Shown: positions 1 through 4,176 of the stretch, piece after piece
How the letters are laid out: each line of letters begins with the position of its first letter
How positions within the stretch are numbered: position 1 is the stretch's first letter
Assembly: GCA_029977305.1 (NCBI GenBank)
Contig: JAPOLF010000144.1
Location: 1 to 5,305, forward strand
Origin: a bacterium
Lineage (GTDB): Bacteria > Chloroflexota > Chloroflexia > Thermomicrobiales > UBA6265
DNA length: 5,305 bases
Direction of reading: 5' to 3'
Translations under genes and position numbers: made by a program
The notes under the pieces: generated by a model
Databases searched by the model: none
Told to the model about the DNA's origin: nothing
Seen by the model: only the letters and a program-made list of their open reading frames with translations

Positions 1-876
1 GAGGTCGTAGTCGGTTCGTTGCTTCAGGCGGGCCGCTTCAAGAATGCGATCCGAGGCATGGAATTCCTTCAGCCGCTCCTCGAGTTCGGTGCGGATGTCA
101 TCGATGGCAAACTTCAGCTTCTCATCAGTGGTCACGAAGTGGCGCGCCGGGAAGATGGCGACCTCCATCCGCTCGACCAACACCTCCCCCGTTAACGGGT
201 CGACTTCGACGATCCGCTCCACCTCGTCGCCGAAGAACTCGACGCGGATCGCAACCTCCTCGTACGAGGGGAAAATCTCGAGCGTGTCCCCGCGCGCCCG
301 GAACGATCCACGGGTCAAGGTCATGTCATTGCGGTTGTATTGGATGTCGATCAGGTGCCGAACGACCTTGTCTCGGCGGGCATTCCCCCCGCGCCGAAGC
401 GAAACCGAGGTGTTGCCGTACTCCTCGGGCGAACCGAGACCGTAGATGCACGACACCGAGGCGACGATCACCACATCGCGCCGCGTCAGCAACGCGCGGG
501 TGGCGGCGTGCCGCAGCTTGTCGATCTCCTCATTGATGTCAGCGTCTTTCTCGATAAAGGTGTCAGTGCGCGGCACGTACGCCTCGGGTTGGTAGTAGTC
601 GTAGTACGAGACGAAGTACTCCACCGCGTTTTGCGGGAAGAACTCCTTGAACTCCGAATAGAGTTGTGCCGCGAGCGTCTTGTTGTGGGCAAGGATCAGC
701 GTCGGGCGGTTCACGCGCTCGATGACGTTGGCCATCGTGAAGGTCTTGCCGGAACCGGTCACGCCGAGCAGCGTCTGTGCCTTCAGGCCGTTGTTCAGGC
801 CTTCGACAAGTCCGTCGATCGCTTTCGGCTGGTCGCCGGTGGGACGCATGTCGGCAATGATCTTGAAATCAGGCAT
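1..876 (-). CDS. uvrB: UvrABC excinuclease subunit B, N-terminal part (runs off the left edge)
   Basis: UvrB is the damage-verifying helicase-like subunit of nucleotide excision repair. It is loaded onto DNA by UvrA and then recruits UvrC for incision in the cytoplasm. The first 292 residues are present, out of roughly 660-700 usual for the family. The TGDQP motif is at residues 13-17 and Walker A, GVTGSGKTFT, at 38-47 (bases 736-765). The AHNKTLAAQLYSEF block is at 63-76. The beta-hairpin region that threads behind the damaged strand starts at YYDYYQPEAYVPRTD (91-105), followed by ASVSCIYGLGSPEEY (139-153). The UvrA-interacting domain 2 follows, including DIQYNRND and RGSFRARGDTLEIFP. Walker B and the remaining helicase motifs lie outside the window. 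ATG at 876 gives the canonical N-terminus; only a weak GGGG (886-889) lies ahead of it. It sits 75 bases downstream of the Nudix gene on the same strand. The identification is secure; the reading frame is intact to the window edge. Confidence 0.97.
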   Translation of the reverse strand, partial: MPDFKIIADMRPTGDQPKAIDGLVEGLNNGLKAQTLLGVTGSGKTFTMANVIERVNRPTLILAHNKTLAAQLYSEFKEFFPQNAVEYFVSYYDYYQPEAYVPRTDTFIEKDADINEEIDKLRHAATRALLTRRDVVIVASVSCIYGLGSPEEYGNTSVSLRRGGNARRDKVVRHLIDIQYNRNDMTLTRGSFRARGDTLEIFPSYEEVAIRVEFFGDEVERIVEVDPLTGEVLVERMEVAIFPARHFVTTDEKLKFAIDDIRTELEERLKEFHASDRILEAARLKQRTDYDL

Positions 877-912
877 GACCGGGATCCCCGCCGCTGAACG
901 GACAATCCCGCA

Positions 913-941
913 AGTATACGCTGTGTGGACCCTACTAAACC
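913..941 (-). promoter_or_regulatory. Candidate sigma-70-type promoter ahead of uvrB
   Basis: Reading the minus strand, TATACT (918..913) matches the TATAAT consensus at five of six positions. It lies 36 bases upstream of the uvrB ATG. The hexamer 17 bases further upstream, GGTTTA (941..936), is a poor -35 match and no TG extension is present, so only the -10 is persuasive. If real, uvrB can be transcribed independently of the Nudix gene. No sequence I recognise as a LexA operator was found, so SOS control cannot be claimed. Confidence 0.35.
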
Positions 942-953
942 CGTTTCCGGGCT
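938..953 (-). terminator. Short GAAA-loop hairpin at the end of the Nudix gene
   Basis: On the minus strand a stem AGCCCG / CGGGTT closes a GAAA tetraloop, a GNRA-type loop that stabilises short RNA stems. The stem includes one G-U pair. It overlaps the last two bases of the Nudix stop codon and is followed by TTTAG. Six pairs and a three-T tail are marginal for intrinsic termination. It could be a weak terminator, an RNA end-stabiliser or chance. Confidence 0.25.
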
Positions 954-1413
954 ATGCCAGTCGGTAGAACTCCGCATCTGGACCGCCGGCACCGATGACC
1001 TCGTCGATGTGGCGCACTGCCCAGCGTTGCCCAGACCAAAGCAATCGTGCCGTGGCCTCCTCCCGCTCGCACCAGGCGTAGTCGGCGAAGTCTTCGCCAA
1101 GCACGATGTTGGCCCGGGGCGGGAGCATGAAGGCGAACACCGGGGCGAGGACGATGGCGTCCCGCGTGTGGTCATAGACCTGATTCACGAAGTCCGCGGA
1201 GTAGGCGTCGGTCGGTTCACACCCCGTTGCGGTAATCACCGATCGGCGGGCCGCGGCGATCGCCGTCTCGCCGGGGTCCACCGAACCATGCACGCTTTGC
1301 CAGGTATTGCCGAGCGGCGCATCGGGACGCCGCAGCAGGAGCAGAAACTGCGCCCGTGCATGGACCCGGCGGAACACATAAGCGTCAACGATGTCGGAGA
1401 CCACTGAAGGCAT
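952..1413 (-). CDS. Nudix-fold protein with degenerate catalytic box
   Basis: 153 residues with the fold and layout of a Nudix hydrolase, closest in style to the NudB/dihydroneopterin-triphosphate pyrophosphatase and MutT-like groups. These normally cleave nucleoside-diphosphate-linked substrates in the cytoplasm. Visible in order are the first strands (DIVDAYVFRR, 7-16; QFLLLLRRP, 22-30), W38, the Nudix-box segment at 43-65, DAIVLAPVFAFML, and GEDFADYAWCEREEA followed by LLWSGQRWAVRHI near the C-terminus. The box begins correctly with GSVDPGE (43-49) and keeps Arg57. However, the glutamates of the consensus REXXEE are replaced by Ser58, Thr61 and Ala62. Since these bind the catalytic metals, normal hydrolase activity is doubtful. 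ATG 1413 is preferred because GGGAG sits seven bases ahead of it and the protein then starts just before the first strand. A GTG at 1455 would add 14 residues that look non-homologous. The frame is intact, so this is not an obvious pseudogene. It precedes uvrB. Confidence 0.85.
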   Translation of the reverse strand: MPSVVSDIVDAYVFRRVHARAQFLLLLRRPDAPLGNTWQSVHGSVDPGETAIAAARRSVITATGCEPTDAYSADFVNQVYDHTRDAIVLAPVFAFMLPPRANIVLGEDFADYAWCEREEATARLLWSGQRWAVRHIDEVIGAGGPDAEFYRLA

Positions 1414-1420
1414 GGTGCCG

Positions 1421-1425
1421 CTCCC
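1421..1425 (-). promoter_or_regulatory. Ribosome binding site that fixes the Nudix start at 1413
   Basis: GGGAG on the minus strand with a seven-base spacer to ATG 1413. The competing GTG at 1455 has only an AGG about ten bases ahead of it. This favours the shorter protein. The rest of the 90-base gap (1414..1503) shows no convincing promoter or terminator. Confidence 0.55.
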
Positions 1426-1503
1426 AAACCAGGTCCAAGTGGTGACGCCGTCCACCGGCCGCCACCTCGCATGGCCGCGAATCTACCACAGGGGACGGAT
1501 CGC

Positions 1504-1893
1504 TCAGCGCCCACGCCGCCATTGGTCAAACCGCTCCTCGAGCGATTGTCGGGGCGGGAGACCCGTTCCGCTGGATTGCGGCATCCACAGCGAGGCAAGA
1601 CACAGGAAGGACGCCACTCCCATCACCCAGGCGAACGGCGGGGCCTCGATGCTGAACAATGCGCCGACCACCCCGAACATGAAGGCCATCCCGATTCGCC
1701 CGAGTGGGCTGATGGTTGTGGGTCGCTTCGGGGCTGAGGGTTTCGTCGGGAACTTCAGCAACGTCGGGCGAGCCGGCGCCTCGTCGCCGAAGGAGGTTCG
1801 CTCGAGGATTTCGCGGACCTCGTCCTCCACCCGCGAGCGCGGTTGGGATCCTGACGATCCGTCGTCATCGGGGTTGGTGTCCAGAGTCGGCAC
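1504..1893 (-). CDS. Small two-helix membrane protein, function unknown
   Basis: 129 residues, not recognised as a named family. The N-terminal third is polar and probably disordered (TNPDDDGSSGSQPRSR, 6-21). A short charged helix follows, VEDEVREILERTSFGDE (22-38), then a Pro/Lys-rich linker (40-63). Two hydrophobic segments come next, about 67-82 (IGMAFMFGVVGALFSI) and 87-104 (FAWVMGVASFLCLASLWM), joined by a tight turn EAPP. The C-terminus is basic and amphipathic (SLEERFDQWRRGR, 117-129). This layout predicts a hairpin in the cytoplasmic membrane with both ends in the cytoplasm. GTG 1893 is chosen because GGAGG lies four bases ahead; the longer frame to 1980 has no ribosome binding site and runs through the divergent promoter region. 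High third-position GC supports coding. It is the first gene of the minus-strand run leading to the Nudix gene and uvrB, and divergent from the gene at 2001. Its role is unknown. Confidence 0.72.
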   Translation of the reverse strand: MPTLDTNPDDDGSSGSQPRSRVEDEVREILERTSFGDEAPARPTLLKFPTKPSAPKRPTTISPLGRIGMAFMFGVVGALFSIEAPPFAWVMGVASFLCLASLWMPQSSGTGLPPRQSLEERFDQWRRGR

Positions 1894-1897
1894 GAGA

Positions 1898-1902
1898 CCT
1901 CC
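1898..1902 (-). promoter_or_regulatory. Ribosome binding site for a GTG start
   Basis: GGAGG on the minus strand, four bases before GTG 1893. The spacing is a little short but the match is strong. It decides the start of the small membrane protein, since no in-frame ATG occurs before residue 69. A 5-bp hairpin (arms GCGGG 1908-1912 and CCCGC 1922-1926) lies five bases upstream in the leader and may be incidental. Confidence 0.5.
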
Positions 1903-1918
1903 GCATCGCGGGATGACG

Positions 1919-1945
1919 TTGCCCGCATGGTCTAGATGGTACAGT
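1919..1945 (+). promoter_or_regulatory. Candidate extended -10 promoter for the plus-strand gene
   Basis: TACAGT (1940-1945) is preceded by TG plus one base (1937-1939), the extended -10 arrangement. TTGCCC (1919-1924) could serve as a -35 but at 15 bases the spacer is short; extended -10 promoters depend less on a -35. The start codon is about 55 bases downstream. The 107-base spacer 1894..2000 must also carry the divergent minus-strand promoter. There, TTGTCA (1952..1947) is a good -35-like hexamer, but no matching -10 was found at the proper distance. Confidence 0.35.
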
Positions 1946-2000
1946 GACAAACGGTGCGGCGAAAGCCAGACGCGCTTCAATGCGAGGGTGAGGGATCACG

Positions 2001-2438
2001 ATGGGGTCGGTTCAGGTGCGGGTGAATGTGGTCGCCAGTGACCGCACCGCGAGTTTCCTGATGCCGGTGCACGCCCTCAAGATGTGCGCCGCCGCATGCG
2101 TGTCGAATCCCGAAACCCTTGATGCCTTCTTCACCGCTTTGGGCCAGTACGATCCAGCCTTGGCCGACGACCTGTCATCCGCCCTGCGCGATCCTGGGGA
2201 TGCTCCGTGGGAATCCCGGGCGTTCCCGGTGGAATCCGCGGAGGATCGGGTCGCGAGTCAACATGCGGCACCAGGCGGCCTGGTGATCGTCAACCTCACC
2301 GGCAAGCGGATCATCCAAGTGCAGAACGCGGTGGCCGAAATCGAGCGGGAGGGGCGCGGACGACTGCGCCGCAACGGTCGACCCGTTCAGGTGTACTACC
2401 GCTATCTCCTGCCGGAGGCGTGGAGTCTGGTTCCCTAG
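2001..2438 (+). CDS. Hypothetical protein, unrecognised family
   Basis: 145 residues that I cannot assign to a family. The only plus-strand gene here, it starts at ATG 2001 with GAGGG six bases upstream (1990-1994), and its codons are strongly GC-ending, so it looks genuinely expressed. The N-terminus suggests a beta strand (VQVRVNVVAS, 4-13). An alpha-helical part with two cysteines follows (VHALKMCAAACVSN), then a helix-rich acidic part around LDAFFTALGQYDPALADDL. After a polar stretch comes a second structured block with GGLVIVNLTGKRIIQVQNAV, a charged helix EIEREGRGRLRR, and a C-terminal strand VQVYYRYL. There is no signal peptide or membrane segment, so it is probably cytoplasmic. It is divergent from the small membrane protein. 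It converges on tyrA with a four-base overlap. Two cysteines four residues apart (CxxxC) hint at a possible metal or redox site, but there is no matching second pair. No function is proposed. Confidence 0.75.
   Translation: MGSVQVRVNVVASDRTASFLMPVHALKMCAAACVSNPETLDAFFTALGQYDPALADDLSSALRDPGDAPWESRAFPVESAEDRVASQHAAPGGLVIVNLTGKRIIQVQNAVAEIEREGRGRLRRNGRPVQVYYRYLLPEAWSLVP
2435..2438. other. Shared CTAG stop palindrome of two convergent genes
   Basis: CTAG read on either strand yields TAG. It terminates the plus-strand gene (2436-2438) and tyrA on the minus strand (2437-2435). The genes overlap tail to tail by four bases, leaving no intergenic space for an intrinsic terminator. Transcripts must read antisense into the neighbour or end by another mechanism. 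Confidence 0.95.
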
Positions 2439-3490
2439 ACGTCGGTGCCGGCGTCCCCGGTTGAGGCGCCATTGCCCGACGATTTGGGTTGCCGCTTGCG
2501 CGCGAATCCCCCGAGGAACATCCGGCTCATGTGGTCGGAAAATGATTCCGATCCGACTCCCGGTGCTTGCTCCGGCATCATTTCGGATGCACGCGGCTTC
2601 TGCACCTCCCAGGCGATACGCGCATCTTGTGCGTCGCTGAAATAGGAGGTGAGCCACGCGTTGACGGCAGCGCTTTCCTCGCCGGACGCCGCAAGGTGGT
2701 CCCTCACCTGTTGAAGGTTCGCGATGGTCGTGTCCAGCCAGCGGTTCACCGCGTCACGGTTGGTCAACAGGATGTCGCGATGCATGGCGGGGCTGCCCAT
2801 CGCCAATCGGCTGGTGTCGCGAAATCCACCGGCGGCAAGGCCCTTCATGTCACGCCACGAGGGATCGCGCGCCACGCTGTTGACCAACGTCGCAGAGAGG
2901 ACGAAGGGGAGGTGACTGATGCCTGCCACGTAGGCGTCGTGCTCCATCGGATCGACGAAGTAGGGCTCGGCCCCCAGCGCCGCCACCATGCCGAGCACCG
3001 TTTTCACGGCCTCCTCGCCAGCACTTACCGATGGGGTGATGCACCAGGTGGCGCCGACAAACAGATCCGCATCCGCTGCTTCGATGCTGGCGGTGCTGCC
3101 GGCCATCGGGTGGCCCCCGATGAAATGCACGTGGGCGGGGAGGAACTCCTGGGCCCAACGCATTACTTGGGACTTCGTGGAGCCGACATCGGTCACCACC
3201 GCCCCGGGTTTGAGATGCGGAGCGAGATCCTTGAACGTCTCCGGCATTGCCATCACCGGTGTGCACACCACGACCAGGTCAGCGTCCGCCACCGCCTTGG
3301 GGAGTTCCCACGCGGTTCGATCCACCGCGCCCATCTTCTGCGCCGCACTCTGCTTGTCGAGGTTGGAGGAGAACCCGACGATGTCCAGCGCCGGCTTGCC
3401 GTTGATGGGATGCTGCGCAGCCCAGCGGCGCAGGCCGAGCCCGATGGATCCGCCGATCAACCCCAACCCGATGATCGCGACACGTTGCAT
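2435..3490 (-). CDS. tyrA: Prephenate/arogenate dehydrogenase (TyrA)
   Basis: 351 residues. The enzyme oxidatively decarboxylates prephenate (or arogenate) in tyrosine synthesis, in the cytoplasm. The Rossmann loop GLGLIGGS is at 8-15. CTP is at 76-78 and DVGSTKS at 101-107. The catalytic-histidine block GGHPMAGS is at 125-132, with H127 corresponding to the catalytic His of the family. HDAYVAGISHLPF is at 184-196, and GGFRDTSRLA at 221-230 carries the substrate-binding arginines. The residue after beta-2 is Ser (GFSSN, 39-43) where NAD enzymes usually have Asp. This resembles NADP-dependent cyanobacterial arogenate dehydrogenases, so coenzyme and substrate may differ from the textbook enzyme. 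Residues 299-351 form a polar, Gly/Ser/Lys-rich tail with no ACT domain. There is no fused chorismate mutase. ATG 3490 has AGGAGG seven bases ahead, a very strong site. It lies 67 bases after the SH3b gene and converges on the gene at 2001. No other aromatic-pathway gene is in the window. Confidence 0.93.
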   Translation of the reverse strand: MQRVAIIGLGLIGGSIGLGLRRWAAQHPINGKPALDIVGFSSNLDKQSAAQKMGAVDRTAWELPKAVADADLVVVCTPVMAMPETFKDLAPHLKPGAVVTDVGSTKSQVMRWAQEFLPAHVHFIGGHPMAGSTASIEAADADLFVGATWCITPSVSAGEEAVKTVLGMVAALGAEPYFVDPMEHDAYVAGISHLPFVLSATLVNSVARDPSWRDMKGLAAGGFRDTSRLAMGSPAMHRDILLTNRDAVNRWLDTTIANLQQVRDHLAASGEESAAVNAWLTSYFSDAQDARIAWEVQKPRASEMMPEQAPGVGSESFSDHMSRMFLGGFARKRQPKSSGNGASTGDAGTDV

Positions 3491-3497
3491 GGGTGCT

Positions 3498-3503
3498 CCT
3501 CCT
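3498..3503 (-). promoter_or_regulatory. Near-perfect Shine-Dalgarno of tyrA
   Basis: AGGAGG on the minus strand, within TGAGGAGGAG, with a seven-base spacer to ATG 3490. It is the strongest ribosome binding site in the window and fixes the tyrA start. Confidence 0.8.
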
Positions 3504-3517
3504 CAGGATGTGAGTCA

Positions 3518-3534
3518 TCGGCCAGGGGGGCCGA
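3518..3534 (-). promoter_or_regulatory. 6-bp hairpin in the tyrA leader
   Basis: On the minus strand TCGGCC (3534..3529) and GGCCGA (3523..3518) form a perfect six-pair stem with a five-base loop, CCCCT. It lies between the SH3b gene stop and the tyrA Shine-Dalgarno, about 14 bases from the latter. No T-run follows, so it is not a standard terminator. It could be a processing or stability element, or a chance structure in GC-rich DNA. Confidence 0.35.
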
Positions 3535-3557
3535 CGTTGAACCACTCGGGGTGCTGC

Positions 3558-4097
3558 TTACGGACGGTACGACTCGGTGTCGATCTCGCGGACCCAGCCT
3601 TGCTCGCCGTCTTCCGTCTCGAACTTCATCCAGCGATCGCCGTCCTCAGCATTGTCCGTGGGAGCGTCCTCGTCGAGGTACATGAGCGGCGTTTCCGGAG
3701 AGAGTGCCCGGAGAATCTCATCTCCAGTTGATGGTCCGCCGCGGAAGTTCACGCTGGAATCCGCGCGGATCTGGAAATCCGGGGTGAAGGCTCCCGTGTC
3801 CGCAGTGGCGGTTGGGGCAACTGCCGGTGCGACCGTTGCAGGTGCCTCCGTCGTCGCTCCACTGGGAAGTTCAGCCACCACCGTTGGCACGGGCGTGACC
3901 GTTGGCGGCACCACCACGTTTGGATTCTCGGTGACCGGGATGAAATCGGACAGCGGCTGCACCAGCGCCGCATAGATCGCGGCGGACGCTCCGACGCAGA
4001 TCAGGATCGTCAGTGCCATGGTCAAGCCGACGGCAAGCCCCGCGCGCCGCGATTTCTGGCGCAGCCGGTTGCTCAATCCCGGGTCGGTCATTGCCAA
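3558..4097 (-). CDS. Membrane-anchored protein with extracellular SH3b domain
   Basis: 179 residues. A basic N-terminus (RLRQKSRR, 11-18) precedes one hydrophobic segment at about 19-46, which ends without a clear signal-peptidase site or lipobox. It therefore most likely stays as an N-in, C-out anchor. Residues 53-106 form a low-complexity Pro/Thr/Val/Ala stalk (TVTPVPTVV, TEAPATVAPAVAPTATADT) of the kind that spans the cell wall or carries O-glycans. Residues 110-179 look like a bacterial SH3 (SH3b) domain, with its VNFRGGPST signature at 116-124 and closing GWVRE at 167-171. These domains commonly bind cell-wall peptides or other envelope ligands. The domain is unusually acidic (LDEDAPTDNAEDGD, 141-154). 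There is no catalytic domain, so a binding or scaffolding role is inferred. Start: TTG 4097 has AAGGA five bases ahead; ATG 4091, two codons later, has it at eleven. Either is possible. It lies 79 bases after rpoN and 67 before tyrA. Confidence 0.83.
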   Translation of the reverse strand: MAMTDPGLSNRLRQKSRRAGLAVGLTMALTILICVGASAAIYAALVQPLSDFIPVTENPNVVVPPTVTPVPTVVAELPSGATTEAPATVAPAVAPTATADTGAFTPDFQIRADSSVNFRGGPSTGDEILRALSPETPLMYLDEDAPTDNAEDGDRWMKFETEDGEQGWVREIDTESYRP

Positions 4098-4102
4098 TGC
4101 GG

Positions 4103-4107
4103 TCCTT
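4103..4107 (-). promoter_or_regulatory. Ribosome binding site deciding between TTG 4097 and ATG 4091
   Basis: AAGGA on the minus strand, five bases before TTG 4097 and eleven before ATG 4091. Spacing favours the TTG; codon preference favours the ATG. The difference is only two residues and does not alter the membrane anchor. Confidence 0.45.
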
Positions 4108-4143
4108 GGTCGGGGGCATACGGACGGCGCGGAATCACCGGGA

Positions 4144-4167
4144 AAATCCGCATCATGCCGCGGATTT
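4144..4167 (-). terminator. Inverted repeat, likely intrinsic terminator of rpoN
   Basis: On the minus strand AAATCCGC and GCGGATTT are perfect eight-base inverted arms around an eight-base loop. The 3' arm runs into a four-T tract (ATTTTCCC). It begins nine bases after the rpoN stop codon, the usual place for a rho-independent terminator. The stem has a GC-rich core and A/T base. The T-run is short, so termination may be partial and leave some read-through into the SH3b gene. The mirror T-run on the other strand makes it nominally bidirectional, but no plus-strand gene enters it. Confidence 0.6.
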
Positions 4168-4176
4168 CTTCATTGA

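Noticed and set aside
340..897. Plus-strand open frames opposite uvrB
   Set aside because: The minus-strand UvrB reading is unambiguous and continuous over the same bases.
935..951. Possible SOS/LexA-like operator (AAAC-GG-GTTT) ahead of uvrB
   Set aside because: The arms are only four bases, they match no LexA box I can name for this kind of organism, and the same bases are better explained as part of the GAAA-loop hairpin.
1040..1060. Sigma-54-type -24/-12 promoter, looked for because rpoN is present (minus-strand GGCACGATTGC)
   Set aside because: The GG and GC elements are seven bases apart rather than the required ten, and it lies inside the Nudix gene. Other GGCAC occurrences checked by eye also lack a correctly spaced GC.
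1894..1980. N-terminal extension of the small membrane protein to the start at 1980
   Set aside because: No ribosome binding site precedes it, it would run through the intergenic promoter region, and GTG 1893 has a strong GGAGG.
1391..2041. Plus-strand open frame across the membrane-protein gene
   Set aside because: It lies antisense to a gene with a good ribosome binding site and clear membrane segments, and crosses the divergent promoter region.
2175..2657. Minus-strand open frame spanning the end of the plus-strand gene and the tyrA tail
   Set aside because: It overlaps two better-supported genes in the wrong frames, and its protein has no family features.
2567..3685. Long open frame on the plus strand opposite tyrA (372 codons)
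   Set aside because: It lies antisense to a TyrA with every family motif intact, starts inside the gene without a ribosome binding site, and its His/Arg/Gly-rich composition is typical of an antisense shadow in GC-rich DNA.
3780..3941. Possible tandem DNA repeat in the SH3b stalk
   Set aside because: The protein is low-complexity Pro/Thr/Ala/Val, but the DNA shows no regular repeat unit; it is compositional bias only.
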